Assembly (NCBI GenBank): GCA_050251615.1
Contig: JBFWMM010000001.1
Coordinates: 62,001-126,000, forward strand
From: Sedimentisphaera sp050251615
Lineage (GTDB): Bacteria; Planctomycetota; Phycisphaerae; Sedimentisphaerales; Sedimentisphaeraceae
Direction of reading: 5' to 3'
Length of the DNA: 64,000 bases
Shown here: positions 44,192 to 53,233 of the stretch, in pieces
Layout of the letters: every line of letters starts with the position of its first letter
Position numbering within the stretch: position 1 is the first letter of the stretch
Program-made: the position numbers and the translations under genes
The notes under the pieces: generated by a model
What the model was told of the DNA's origin: nothing
What the model saw: only the letters and a program-made list of their open reading frames with translations
Databases searched by the model: none

Positions 44192-44961
44192 AGAATTTCC
44201 GCTTCGAAAGCGCTATTTCCCCGTGCGAATCTTTGTTCAAGTCGTTTTAATGTGCCGTGGTGGGTCATGGCGTAGGAGAGCGGGGTAACCGTGCAATAGC
44301 CGTTGTGGATGGCGTGTCGGTCGGTGCCTTCCTCTGCGCCGTAGTGGTTTTCCGAGCCAATCTGAAATACGACTTTCCCATCCTCGCAATGCGTGCTTGT
44401 GTATTTTTCTTTGTACATTGATTCAGCCTGCCGTACGAGCTTTATACCTTTGCTGAGGCCCTCATCAAGAAGCGGCACGTTGATGTTGAATATGTCGCCG
44501 GCTTTGAGCTCTGCTATAAATTTCTTCAACACCCTCACTCCTTCCCGTGCGGCTTTTTTCAGGCAGCTTTGCCCTGCTTTCGAGCTGATAGCCACGGCCG
44601 GTATCCCGTAGAAAGCACCCTCGACAGCCGCGGCGACAGTTCCGGAGTAAAGCATATCCACGCCCACATTCGCCCCGATGTTCATCCCCGAAACCACAAG
44701 GTCAAAGTCTGTCTTGTACAGCTCAAGTATGGCCAGCTTTACGCAGTCTGCCGGAGTGCCGTCAATTGCCCAGCCGGTAAAGAAGCCGTCCACCGTCATC
44801 ATTTCGCAAGGCACCGGCGTAAGGCTGAGGCTGTGGCTCGCGCCTGATTTCGCATTGAGGGGCGCCGCAACATACACCTCCCCCAGAGTACAGAGCTCTT
44901 CGTAGAGGTAGTGCAGGGCTTCGCAGTATATGCCGTCATCGTTTGTAAGAAGGATTTTCAT
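44182..44961 (-). CDS. surE: 5'-nucleotidase SurE
   Basis: Metal-dependent phosphatase of nucleoside monophosphates and short polyphosphate, 259 residues. The metal site is LLTNDDGIYCEAL (D8, D9), with Ser in SGASHSLS and Asn in SGMNIGANVG. The dimerisation C-terminal part contains the YCTVTPL segment. The ATG at 44961 starts exactly at the first beta strand; the ribosome-binding site is poor. It converges with the U32 gene and diverges from the glycosyltransferase. Confidence 0.94.
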   Translation of the reverse strand: MKILLTNDDGIYCEALHYLYEELCTLGEVYVAAPLNAKSGASHSLSLTPVPCEMMTVDGFFTGWAIDGTPADCVKLAILELYKTDFDLVVSGMNIGANVGVDMLYSGTVAAAVEGAFYGIPAVAISSKAGQSCLKKAAREGVRVLKKFIAELKAGDIFNINVPLLDEGLSKGIKLVRQAESMYKEKYTSTHCEDGKVVFQIGSENHYGAEEGTDRHAIHNGYCTVTPLSYAMTHHGTLKRLEQRFARGNSAFEAEILGV

Positions 44962-45100
44962 AAAGACTTTTACCCAGTAGGATTATTTTAACGAAAGCCT
45001 ATTATACGCCCCTGAGGCTTAATGGCAAGGCTCAGCAGCTTTGCCATTCCTAATGCTTTTTCTCTGTTGCAGAGGCAGTAATTGTGTAGAATACAGCGCT

Positions 45101-46252
45101 ATGACCTGTATCAAGATGCTTATCATAAACTACGAGTACCCTCCGCTCGGCGGCGGGGCGGGGATTGCCTGCCGCAACCTTCTGCGCTCGCTTGCGGAGC
45201 GCGGCGATATTTCGGTTGACCTGCTCACAAGCGACGCAGGCAAAGGAGTGGGCGTGGAAAGGCTCGCCGACAACATAACAATCCACCGCGTTGGCATCAA
45301 AAAGCGCGATCTGCACCGCTGGCGCAAAAACGAAGTGATAGAATGGCTCTTCAAGGCAGGCTTCTATCACAAACGTCTGCTCAAAGAAAACCGCTACGAT
45401 CTCACGCACTGCTTCTTTGCATTCCCCTCGGGCTTCCCTGCATGGATGGCGCGCTCAAAACAGCCGTACATCGTTTCACTGCGCGGTTCGGATGTGCCCG
45501 GCTACAACGACAAGCTCGGGCTCGATTATTATCTTCTTTCTCCGCTGTTTCGTTCAATCTGGAGTTCGGCGCAGGCGGTAGTTGCCAACAGCAGAGGTCT
45601 TCGAAGCCTTGCGGGGAACTTCTTCGATGTAAGCCGAATATCTGTAATCCCCAACGGCGTGGATAGAGAGACGTTTGCGTATTCGCGGAGAGAAATTGCC
45701 GCAGATAAGCTCAACATCCTTATGGTAGTCCGGTTTGTGTATCGCAAGCGGGTTGACCTTGCGATAGAAGCTGTTGCACTGCTTCGTGAAAGGGGCATCG
45801 CGGCAACGCTGAATCTTGTCGGCAGCGGCGAGCTTGAGCAACAGCTTCGTGGGCTGGTGCGCGGGAAAAATGCCGGTGAATTTGTGAATTTCCTCGGCGC
45901 GATAGAGCATCGCAACCTTCCTGAAATATATCGCTCAAACGACATATACCTGATGTGCAGCGAGAGCGAGGGGATGAGCAACTCCCTTCTCGAGGCAATA
46001 TCGACGGGTATGCCGGTCGTGTCGAGTGCGTGCGAGGGCAGCGATGAACTTGTTCGCGGCAACGGGATTGTCGTTCCACGGCAGGAAGCGGCTTTGTTTG
46101 CCGGTTCTCTGGCTCGATTTATTGAGGAGCCGTTTTTGTTTGCGCAGTGCAGCAGGGCCGCTGATGAACTGGCGGGCGCTTATTCGACCGCTGCCAACGC
46201 GAACAGTTATTTAGAGCTGTACCGCGAAATCCTCGCCGCTGTTGCACACTGA
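45101..46252 (+). CDS. Glycosyltransferase family 4
   Basis: A 383-residue GT-B fold glycosyltransferase. The N-terminal acceptor domain opens INYEYPPLGGGAGIACRNLLRSLAERG. The C-terminal donor domain holds IPNGVDRETF, LMVVRFVYRKRVDLAIEA, and the retaining GT4 motif CSESEGMSNSLLEAISTGMPVVSSA (E-x7-E). Donor and acceptor cannot be told; cell-surface glycan or LPS work is likely given kdsA. The frame is open from 45041, but the upstream part is unlike the family. ATG 45101 or 45116 are both possible and both have weak ribosome-binding sites. Confidence 0.85.
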   Translation: MTCIKMLIINYEYPPLGGGAGIACRNLLRSLAERGDISVDLLTSDAGKGVGVERLADNITIHRVGIKKRDLHRWRKNEVIEWLFKAGFYHKRLLKENRYDLTHCFFAFPSGFPAWMARSKQPYIVSLRGSDVPGYNDKLGLDYYLLSPLFRSIWSSAQAVVANSRGLRSLAGNFFDVSRISVIPNGVDRETFAYSRREIAADKLNILMVVRFVYRKRVDLAIEAVALLRERGIAATLNLVGSGELEQQLRGLVRGKNAGEFVNFLGAIEHRNLPEIYRSNDIYLMCSESEGMSNSLLEAISTGMPVVSSACEGSDELVRGNGIVVPRQEAALFAGSLARFIEEPFLFAQCSRAADELAGAYSTAANANSYLELYREILAAVAH

Positions 46253-46436
46253 GGAGGCACCGAGGTTGTTTTTAACCGCAAGGCATCGCGTACCTTTTGC
46301 ATTTTTTGGGGTTACGGCTCGACGGTCTGTGTGGCTTTGAAGTTTATAGTGCTTTAAGCTGTAAGCGGGCAAAGCGCGGTTGAAAAAAACTGAAAAAACG
46401 ATAAACTCTTCGTTTTGAAAAGAAAGGCATTTGATA

Positions 46437-47747
46437 ATGGAAGTCAACTATTTTAATGAGGCTGTTGAAACAGCGTCCAGGGAGCAGATACAGAGCATAC
46501 AGCTCGAACGCCTGAAGGAAATGGTGGCCTGCGGTTTCAAGTCGGAATACTACAAAAAGAAACTTGCACATATCGGCCTCGAAAGCGCCGAAGACATCAA
46601 ATCCCTTGACGATCTCCGCCGGATACCTTTCTCCTCAAAGGACGACCTCCGCCTGAATTATCCCTGCGGCTTTCTCGCAACAGATTTCGAGAATGTAGTC
46701 CGCATTCATTCATCCAGCGGTACAACGGGTACGCCGACAGTTATCTACCTTTCTCAGCAAGACCTCAATATATGGGCAGACTACGTAGCAAGGAGCCTCG
46801 TAGCCGTCGGTTGCACCAGGAAAGACGTGTTTCAGAATATGATGAGCTACGGGCTCTTTACCGGCGGCCTCGGCTTCCATTACGGTGCCGAACGCGTCGG
46901 GATGGCCGTGCTTCCGATTGGCGGTGGCAATACAACCAGGCAAATCCGCTATATGCAGGATTTCAAAACCACAACACTCCATATTACGCCCAGCTATCTG
47001 CTCCATATCGACGCCAGGCTTAAAGAAATCGGACTCGATGTGTCCGACCTCTACCTCAAGAGAGCGATAATCGGCGCCGAGCCGCACAGCGAGCAGACAA
47101 GGCGCAAGCTTGAAGAACTTTACGGTATCCCATGCTACAATTCCTACGGTCTCAGTGAGATGAATGGCCCGGGCGTTGCCTTTGAATGTGTTTACAGAAC
47201 GGGCATGCATATCTGGGAAGACGGCTTCATCGCCGAGGTGATAAACCCTGAGACGGGGGAAGTGTTGCCGGATGGTGAAAAGGGTGAGCTCGTCTTAACC
47301 TGCCTCACGCGAACAGCGATGCCGCTTTTCAGGTATAGAACAAGAGACCTTACACACATTTACAGTGAGGAGTGCGAATGCGGCCGCACGCACAGAAAAA
47401 TATCGCGCATAACCGGCCGTACCGATGATATGATGATTATCAACGGCGTAAACGTGTTCCCGTCGCAGATCGAAGAAGTGATAATGAACATACCGGAAGT
47501 GGGCACGAATTATCAGATCCTGCTCACAAAGGCTGGCGCGATTGATAAGCTTACTGTACGCGTGGAGATATACTCCAAGATGTTCAGCGGCGATGCTGCC
47601 CAGCTCGACAAGCTCAATCGCAGAATTGCCGATGAGCTCAAGGCGTCCATATACATCAAGCCGGCAGTGCAGTTGCACGAGCCGGGTGTCCTGCCTACGT
47701 TTGAAGGCAAGGGCGTAAGGGTTATTGACGAGCGCGGCGAAATTTGA
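46437..47747 (+). CDS. paaK: Phenylacetate-CoA ligase family protein
   Basis: An adenylate-forming acyl-CoA ligase of 436 residues. The ATP motif is HSSSGTTGTPTVIYL, with YGLSEMNGPG (A5) and RDLTHI, and the C-terminal DMMIINGVNVFPSQIEE. Such short PaaK proteins paired with an ACT-domain protein are common in anaerobes, where they activate phenylacetate or another aryl acid from amino-acid breakdown. The substrate is not certain. AAAGG lies about 10 bp before ATG 46437. It leads a run of six closely spaced genes ending with the anti-sigma factor. Confidence 0.88.
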   Translation: MEVNYFNEAVETASREQIQSIQLERLKEMVACGFKSEYYKKKLAHIGLESAEDIKSLDDLRRIPFSSKDDLRLNYPCGFLATDFENVVRIHSSSGTTGTPTVIYLSQQDLNIWADYVARSLVAVGCTRKDVFQNMMSYGLFTGGLGFHYGAERVGMAVLPIGGGNTTRQIRYMQDFKTTTLHITPSYLLHIDARLKEIGLDVSDLYLKRAIIGAEPHSEQTRRKLEELYGIPCYNSYGLSEMNGPGVAFECVYRTGMHIWEDGFIAEVINPETGEVLPDGEKGELVLTCLTRTAMPLFRYRTRDLTHIYSEECECGRTHRKISRITGRTDDMMIINGVNVFPSQIEEVIMNIPEVGTNYQILLTKAGAIDKLTVRVEIYSKMFSGDAAQLDKLNRRIADELKASIYIKPAVQLHEPGVLPTFEGKGVRVIDERGEI

Positions 47748-47771
47748 CCCGCAGAGAAACGAGAGGCTATT

Positions 47772-48206
47772 ATGATTAAACAATTGAATGTGTTTGTGGA
47801 AAACAGGCCGGGTCGCGTGCGTAGCGTAACCGACATTATGGCAACCAACAATATAAACATCAGTGCTTTTACCATACAGGACCGCGGCGATTACGGCCTG
47901 ATGAAAATGATTGTCGATAAGGCGGAAGATGCCAGGCTTGTGCTTTCGGAGATGGGTTTTGCCTGCGCGCTGAAAGATATTGTAGCGGTCTGCATTCCTG
48001 ACAAGCCCGGCAATCTGCATAAACTCACGACAATTATGTACGATAACAATGTAAATATAGCTGATGTGTTCGGCTTCGTGATTGCCCCGAGCCGCACGGG
48101 CGTATGTTGTCTGGAAATTCACGACACAATCAAAAAAAGTGCGATTGAGAAGCTTGAGAGTGAAGGTTTCAAGCTCTTAGACAACTCAGACCTGACTGAA
48201 CTCTGA
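47772..48206 (+). CDS. Tandem ACT-domain protein paired with PaaK
   Basis: A 144-residue protein made of two ACT domains (about 3-65 and 71-138), the first opening QLNVFVENRPGRVRSVTDIMA and the second CIPDKPGNLHKLTTIM. There is no catalytic part, so it should be an amino-acid-sensing protein. It lies 24 bp after paaK; this pair is conserved in many bacteria and archaea, suggesting that an aromatic amino acid controls the ligase. GAGAGG precedes ATG. Confidence 0.85.
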   Translation: MIKQLNVFVENRPGRVRSVTDIMATNNINISAFTIQDRGDYGLMKMIVDKAEDARLVLSEMGFACALKDIVAVCIPDKPGNLHKLTTIMYDNNVNIADVFGFVIAPSRTGVCCLEIHDTIKKSAIEKLESEGFKLLDNSDLTEL

Positions 48207-48223
48207 ACGTAGAAAGATACTTG

Positions 48224-49432
48224 ATGAAACTTAGCAGCATTCCTGACATATTGGAAGACTTGAAACAGGGCAAGATGATTGTCCTTGTCGATGATGAGCA
48301 TAGAGAAAACGAAGGCGATCTCGTATGCGCCGCGGAGCTGACCACCGCGCAGCACGTTAACTTTATGGTTACTTACGGCAGGGGACTTGTCTGTGTGCCT
48401 TTGGAGGCGGATACCTGTGAGCGGCTTTCTCTGCACCCTCAGACGCCTGTAAACACGGCTCAGCTTGCCACGGCTTTTACTGTAAGCGTGGATGCGGCCG
48501 AAGGGATTACGACGGGCGTCAGTGCGGAAGACCGTGCAAAGACGATTCGTCTTCTCGCCGCAGATACCACAGAATCCTACGACCTTGCACGTCCGGGTCA
48601 TATTTTCCCTCTACGGGCCCGTGATGGCGGCGTTCTTACGCGCGAAGGGCAGACGGAAGGCTCCATAGACCTTATGAAACTTGCCGGCCTGAAGCCCGCA
48701 GGCGTTATCTGCGAGATAATGAACGACGACGGCACAATGATGAGAATGCCGGATCTGGAAAAGTACTGTGCACATTTCGGGCTCAAGATGACTTCCATAG
48801 AGAAGATTATCGAGTATCGAATGCTCCGCGAAATACAGGTGCGCAGGATACAGAAGGTGTCCATGCCGACCGATTTCGGCCATTTCGACCTCATTGGATA
48901 CGAAAGCCCTGAGACGAATGAACCGCATCTGGCGCTTGTTAAAGGTGATATTTCCGGCGATGACCCTGTGCTGGTGCGCATGCATTCCGAATGCCTGACA
49001 GGCGACCTTTTCCACTCTCAGAGATGTGAGTGCGGCAAGCAGCTTGAAGCATCAATGAAGATGATAGAGAAGGAAGGGCGCGGTCTGCTCGTCTATCTGA
49101 GGCAGGAGGGGCGCGGTATCGGCCTGGCAAATAAGCTCAAGGCGTACAAGCTCCAGGAAGACGGCTCGGATACCTATGATGCCAATGTGGCGCTGGGGTT
49201 TGCGCCGGATAAGCGAGATTATGGCATCGGTGCGCAGATTCTGCGCGACCTTGGCGTAACGAGGGTGCGGATTCTAACCAACAACCCGAAGAAGGTCGAG
49301 CGGTTGCGTGCATACGGCATTGAGGTTGTCGAGCAGCTCCCGATCGAGATGGAGACTTGTGAACATAACATAAACTATATGCGTACAAAAAAACACAGGT
49401 TCGGTCATCTCTTGAAAAGTGAGGATTTATAA
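48224..49432 (+). CDS. ribBA: Bifunctional riboflavin synthesis protein RibBA
   Basis: A 402-residue fusion. The N-terminal DHBP synthase (about 1-200) has VLVDDEHRENEGDLV and the RPGHIFPLRARDGGVL loop with the catalytic acids. The C-terminal GTP cyclohydrolase II (about 205-400) has the zinc ligands in SECLTGDLFHSQRCECG and YLRQEGRGIGL. It makes both riboflavin precursors, one from ribulose 5-phosphate and one from GTP. It begins 17 bp after the ACT gene; a TTG directly before ATG 48224 is also in frame. No FMN riboswitch is visible, because it lies inside a run of genes. Confidence 0.95.
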   Translation: MKLSSIPDILEDLKQGKMIVLVDDEHRENEGDLVCAAELTTAQHVNFMVTYGRGLVCVPLEADTCERLSLHPQTPVNTAQLATAFTVSVDAAEGITTGVSAEDRAKTIRLLAADTTESYDLARPGHIFPLRARDGGVLTREGQTEGSIDLMKLAGLKPAGVICEIMNDDGTMMRMPDLEKYCAHFGLKMTSIEKIIEYRMLREIQVRRIQKVSMPTDFGHFDLIGYESPETNEPHLALVKGDISGDDPVLVRMHSECLTGDLFHSQRCECGKQLEASMKMIEKEGRGLLVYLRQEGRGIGLANKLKAYKLQEDGSDTYDANVALGFAPDKRDYGIGAQILRDLGVTRVRILTNNPKKVERLRAYGIEVVEQLPIEMETCEHNINYMRTKKHRFGHLLKSEDL

Positions 49433-49433
49433 T

Positions 49434-49934
49434 TTGAAAACACTGTCAGCTTTGCTTGCTCTTGTTTTTGCAGTCTCCGGTTGCGGTGGCCCCGCTGTGT
49501 CTTCAGGCTCCGTGCGCAACGTCCGGTTTGAGGGCTTCGCACCCGCAGGCATATATATAAGCCCGCTTACGAAGGTTGAGGCTGTTTCCGGCGGCTACAA
49601 CGTGCGTATGTATGTCGAGCTGACCGATTCGTACAAGTCGAGAATCAAGTACCCGGGTCGTATGCGTGTTGAGCTGTTTGATAAGAAGCCTCAATCTGCC
49701 GCAGGACGTGGGGAGCGGATTTATATGTGGGACGAGCTCGACCTCACAAGACCCTCAGAGAATAATAAGCTCTGGCGCGATTCGCTTCGTTCATACGAGC
49801 TGAATCTGCTCGTTCCCGCCGATCGCGTAACGCCGGGCGAACACATCACTGAAGTTTCGTTGATCTCAAATGCGGGCATCATAAGCAACAGTATTGTTTT
49901 GAATTTCGGGCAAAGTGAACAGCCTGCCGGATGA
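49434..49934 (+). CDS. Predicted lipoprotein of unknown function
   Basis: A 166-residue protein with a lipoprotein signal: MKTLSALLALVFA then lipobox VSGC. The rest is a beta-rich domain of about 130 residues with no family I recognise. The chosen start is TTG 49434, one base after the ribBA stop, because GTGAGGAT at 49419-49426 is then a ribosome-binding site at proper distance; GTG 49419 inside ribBA is the alternative. Its 3' end overlaps the sigma factor gene by 20 bp, so it is probably made with the sigma/anti-sigma pair and may be its envelope partner. Confidence 0.75.
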   Translation: MKTLSALLALVFAVSGCGGPAVSSGSVRNVRFEGFAPAGIYISPLTKVEAVSGGYNVRMYVELTDSYKSRIKYPGRMRVELFDKKPQSAAGRGERIYMWDELDLTRPSENNKLWRDSLRSYELNLLVPADRVTPGEHITEVSLISNAGIISNSIVLNFGQSEQPAG

Positions 49935-50493
49935 ACAGCTTTTGAAGCTTTACCGCTCAGGCGATTCCTCAGCGCTCGGCGTTCTGCTTGAGCGCTACCA
50001 GTCCAGGCTCTACAACTCCATACTCAGGATTTGCAAAAATCATGATGACGCCATGGAACTTTCCGCCGATGCGTTTGTCAAAGCTATTGAGAACGTTGAA
50101 AGGTTCGAGCAGGCCAGTGGGTTTTACACATGGCTGTTCAGGATCGGCGTAAACGGTGCGCTTAATTTTGTGCGCAGGAAAAGCCGTTTCAAGTTTTTTT
50201 CCTTTGACGGCTTCACTGATGCGGAGCAGAGCGGGGTGTATGAGCCCGGCTCCGCAGCTCCCGGCCCTGCAGAGGATATCGAGCGCAAGGAGCGTGAAAC
50301 GCTCCTGACCGAAGCACTCGGCAGGCTTGAGCCCAATCACAGGACTGTCATTGTTCTCCGCGATATTGAGCAAATGAGTTACGAAGAAATTGCGGCAGTG
50401 CTTTCCATAAGCCTCGGGACGGTTAAAAGCCGTCTGTTCAGGGCGAGGGAGGCGCTGAGGAATGAGTTGCGGGACTATTATGAAAATGACTGA
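49915..50493 (+). CDS. ECF-type RNA polymerase sigma factor
   Basis: A 192-residue group IV sigma factor. Region 2 is about 20-88 (LLERYQSRLYNSILRICKNH, then DAFVKAIENVERF and FYTWLFRIGVNGALNFVRR). A variable linker is about 90-125. Region 4 is about 125-185 (LGRLEPNHRTVIVLRDIEQM, SYEEIAAVLSISLGTVKSRL). The start is GTG 49915; no in-frame ATG is upstream. It overlaps the lipoprotein gene by 20 bp and the next gene by 14 bp, so the three are translationally coupled. Its regulon is unknown. Confidence 0.92.
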   Translation: MNSLPDEQLLKLYRSGDSSALGVLLERYQSRLYNSILRICKNHDDAMELSADAFVKAIENVERFEQASGFYTWLFRIGVNGALNFVRRKSRFKFFSFDGFTDAEQSGVYEPGSAAPGPAEDIERKERETLLTEALGRLEPNHRTVIVLRDIEQMSYEEIAAVLSISLGTVKSRLFRAREALRNELRDYYEND

Positions 50494-51412
50494 CAAGAAC
50501 ATAGAGCAGATTGTTGAGTATGTTGACGGTTGCGCGAGCGCCGAGAAAACTGCTCAGATCGAGGAGATGATGCGTTGCGATGAGGCTCTCGCCGTCACGG
50601 TGCGAAGGCATTCCGAGCTTAAAGAGATGCTTACATCTCTTCCTGTTCAGAGCTGCGGTTCGGAGCTCGGCGATAAAGTTCGTGCCAGGCTCCACTCCCG
50701 CGGGCGCAACTTCCGGCGCATGAACAAACTTCATCGCTTTGCGGCCGGTCTTATTCTCGCGGCTTGCTTGGGCGCGGTTGTTTCAATGGTTTATTTCGAC
50801 GGTAGCCCCGAAGAGAAGACCCCCGTTCTCGCTATGGTTGCCGAGGTGCAGCCCGTTCAATTTGACACTTACCGCCAGACCGAAGCGGCTCCTGTGAAAA
50901 AGGCTGTTATTATGGCTCCGCGGCGGGAGAGAGATGTGGCGATGAGGTCGGTTGTGATTTCGGTGAAGGTGGAAGACAGAGCTACCGCGGAAAAACGCCT
51001 CACCCAGGCGCTGTATAATCATTCACTGCTCGGTTCTCTGACTCTCACACGAAATGAGACGAGTTCCGGTTATCATTTCCCTGTCAGCGGTTCGTCGCTT
51101 GCCTCTCTTGCGCGAGAGATTTCCCCAATTCTTACAGGCAACGACAATCACATCACAATAACCGATTATTCCAACGCGTGCAACTTCGAGCTTGACAACA
51201 TCAAGGGCGACCAGATCGTAAGCGTTTTCACAGCCAATAAACGTGGCGACACAGCGCTTGCTCTCGCGGCGGCTCAGGTTGAGAATTCCATCGCTGCCGG
51301 CCTTACGCCCGAGGAGCTTGCAATAACGCAGCCCGTTCTTGCCGCAACACCCTGCGAACCCGCCGATAATTTCGGCACCGTGAGCGTTTTTATCGAAATC
51401 AGCTCTCAGTAG
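50480..51412 (+). CDS. Probable anti-sigma factor, single-TM
   Basis: A 310-residue protein. The N-terminal cytoplasmic part (about 1-75) has the look of an anti-sigma domain (IVEYVDGCASAEKTAQIEEMM) but without the full zinc motif. One membrane helix follows (about 83-103, FAAGLILAACLGAVVSMVYF), then a large outer domain of about 200 residues with no recognised family. Gene order (sigma first, overlapping) supports the role. The start is ATG 50480 or 50462. The signal sensed is unknown; the upstream lipoprotein is a candidate partner. Confidence 0.75.
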   Translation: MKMTDKNIEQIVEYVDGCASAEKTAQIEEMMRCDEALAVTVRRHSELKEMLTSLPVQSCGSELGDKVRARLHSRGRNFRRMNKLHRFAAGLILAACLGAVVSMVYFDGSPEEKTPVLAMVAEVQPVQFDTYRQTEAAPVKKAVIMAPRRERDVAMRSVVISVKVEDRATAEKRLTQALYNHSLLGSLTLTRNETSSGYHFPVSGSSLASLAREISPILTGNDNHITITDYSNACNFELDNIKGDQIVSVFTANKRGDTALALAAAQVENSIAAGLTPEELAITQPVLAATPCEPADNFGTVSVFIEISSQ

Positions 51413-51560
51413 TCCTCATTCAGGACGCCTGATTTCTCCTGCATCGGCCTGCATTTGCGCAGGCGGTTATTCCTCGCCACCATTCTATACGGCTCCGCTT
51501 ACTTACGCGCGCAGCTTGGATTGTCGGTTTGGCTTCTCTTGTATTACGCCTCAAAGCAAA

Positions 51561-51598
51561 AACGAAAAAAGCCGACGGCTGTTAAACCATCGGCTTTT
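51561..51598 (-). terminator. Terminator of rplU
   Basis: AAAAGCCGA (51567-51575) pairs with TCGGCTTTT (51590-51598) around a 14-nt loop. On the minus strand it is followed by a T-run (51570-51565), and it lies 25 bp past the rplU stop. It can also act on the plus strand after the anti-sigma gene. Confidence 0.8.
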
Positions 51599-51620
51599 AA
51601 TTTCTGTTCCGTATGACAGG

Positions 51621-51977
51621 TTATGCTTCGATGCTGTCAATGACAACCTGAAGGTATTTCTGCCTGTGGCCGACTCTCTTGCGGCTGTTTTTGCGCTTGC
51701 GGAAAAATGCGGGGAAAACCTTCCTGCCTTTAAATACGGCAGTCTTATCGGCTTCGCCCTCTTCGTTTGTTGTCTCGAAGATCTTAACCTTCGCGGTTAT
51801 CTTCGCGCCATCGATGTAAGGCTTGCCAACCTTGACTTCCTGTCCATCGCTGACTAAAAGCACTTTGTCCATCTCTACAACTTCAACGCCGTCTGCGAGG
51901 TCAACGAGTTCAATGTTAATCACGTCGCCCTGAGACACCTTATATTGCTTTCCACCCTGTTCAACTATAGCGTACAT
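51621..51977 (-). CDS. rplU: Ribosomal protein L21
   Basis: A 118-residue large-subunit protein binding 23S rRNA. YAIVEQGGKQYKVSQGDVI opens the protein, and FRKRKNSRKRVGHRQKYLQV is the basic RNA-binding part near the C-terminus. Unlike in most bacteria it is not followed by rpmA (L27): the downstream neighbour is the converging anti-sigma gene. AAAGGTGAG precedes ATG. A promoter TTTACA-16-TATCAT lies at 52049-52022. Confidence 0.95.
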   Translation of the reverse strand: MYAIVEQGGKQYKVSQGDVINIELVDLADGVEVVEMDKVLLVSDGQEVKVGKPYIDGAKITAKVKIFETTNEEGEADKTAVFKGRKVFPAFFRKRKNSRKRVGHRQKYLQVVIDSIEA

Positions 51978-52021
51978 ATTTGTTATCTCACCTTTTTTTC
52001 AAGTTAGTAATAGAACGCCGT

Positions 52022-52049
52022 ATGATATGGATTTTGAGTCTGCTGTAAA
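52022..52049 (-). promoter_or_regulatory. Promoter of rplU
   Basis: On the minus strand: TTTACA (52049-52044), 16-bp spacer, TATCAT (52027-52022). The predicted leader is about 38 nt to the rplU ATG at 51977. Confidence 0.5.
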
Positions 52050-52249
52050 GCCAAAACTTGCAAAAATCAGCTTCTTGCAGGCATTTTACTTCTCTTTTGC
52101 GCCGCAGATCGCGTTTTCAGTTGCCCGCGGCCGAAATTTCCGTATTCGCGGCGAAGCTCAGCCGGCATTCGCAATATCGGCAGCGATACAACCATCTCCG
52201 GCTGCGTTGTGATTAGCGGATTGTCGCATTTGCCGTGCGGTATGTAACG

Positions 52250-53233
52250 TTACAACTGCTTCTTCAGCTCAGCGAGAAGTTTTTCCTTCGCCTCATTCAT
52301 CGGGCAGGTAAGTGTAACGCCCGCTGCGAGGTCGTGCCCGCCGCCTCCAAGTGCTTCGGCTATCTCGCGCACGATTACAGGCCCTTCGCTGCGCAGCGAG
52401 CATCGGATTTCGCCGCCTTGCCGTTCGGTGAGCATCATCGCGACCTTTATCCCTGTCAGAGCCTGCAATTTATTCACGAGTCCTTCGGTATCTGTGCCGC
52501 GAGCTCCGGTATCGGTGAAGTCGGAGTAATTCAGGCAACCGACAACTGTACTGTCAAAATAAATCTCTGCCGAATCGAGCAGGCGGCCGGAGAGTTTGAG
52601 CTTGGCAAAGCTGTCCTGCTCATATATCCGCTTGTAAACCTCTCGCGTATCCACGCCCATAGCTACCAGCACCCCCGCGATTTTGTACGCATCTTTCAAA
52701 CGGCTGCCGTAGCGGAACCAGCCGGTGTCTGTGGCGATGGAAGCGAACAGGGCGGTTGCGATGGAGATGTCAAATTCGGCATCGATGGATTTAAGAAAGC
52801 GGAACAGTATTATTCCCGTAGCTGCGGCGGTTTTGTCTATTACGCGCACATCGCCGAAGTTGCGTTGGGTGTTGTGGTGGTCGAACACGATACACTTCCT
52901 TCCCTCGAAGAGCGGCTCAAGCCCATCGGTTCTGTCAGGGTGGCCGGCGTCTGCGAGTATAATAAGCTCCGCGTTCTTCCACGGAGCGCTCTTGTGAAGC
53001 TCAGGGTCGCCATGGTGCATAACTACAGGCTTATCGCTCTCAAAGAGCATATCAATCCATGGGTCGTAATTCCCCATAACGATGGGCAGCGGCTCCTTGC
53101 CGAGTTTACGCAGGGCGCGGCAGAGAACGCTTATGCTTCCGCAAGCGTCGCCGTCAGGGCGGCTATGCGCGGTTACGATAATAGACTTGGCGTCCTTTAT
53201 CAGGTTTAATGCTTTACTGTATTTTTTTTGCAT
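52250..53233 (-). CDS. nrnA: DHH-family phosphoesterase, NrnA-type (nano-RNase / pAp phosphatase)
   Basis: A 327-residue cytoplasmic enzyme that degrades 2-5 nt RNAs and/or dephosphorylates pAp, the by-product of sulfate assimilation. The DHH domain has TAHSRPDGDACGS, LADAGHPDR and FDHHNTQRNFG. The DHHA1 domain ends with ALGGGGHDLAAGVTL. The long upstream frame to 53494 is rejected: ATG 53233 with GGGGAAC starts the family N-terminus. It is transcribed away from rplM. It could clear pAp made downstream of cysDN. Confidence 0.9.
   Translation of the reverse strand: MQKKYSKALNLIKDAKSIIVTAHSRPDGDACGSISVLCRALRKLGKEPLPIVMGNYDPWIDMLFESDKPVVMHHGDPELHKSAPWKNAELIILADAGHPDRTDGLEPLFEGRKCIVFDHHNTQRNFGDVRVIDKTAAATGIILFRFLKSIDAEFDISIATALFASIATDTGWFRYGSRLKDAYKIAGVLVAMGVDTREVYKRIYEQDSFAKLKLSGRLLDSAEIYFDSTVVGCLNYSDFTDTGARGTDTEGLVNKLQALTGIKVAMMLTERQGGEIRCSLRSEGPVIVREIAEALGGGGHDLAAGVTLTCPMNEAKEKLLAELKKQL

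Noticed and set aside
52235..53209. Plus-strand frame of 324 codons opposite nrnA
   Set aside because: It is antisense to the DHH/DHHA1 protein with all its motifs, and has no support of its own.
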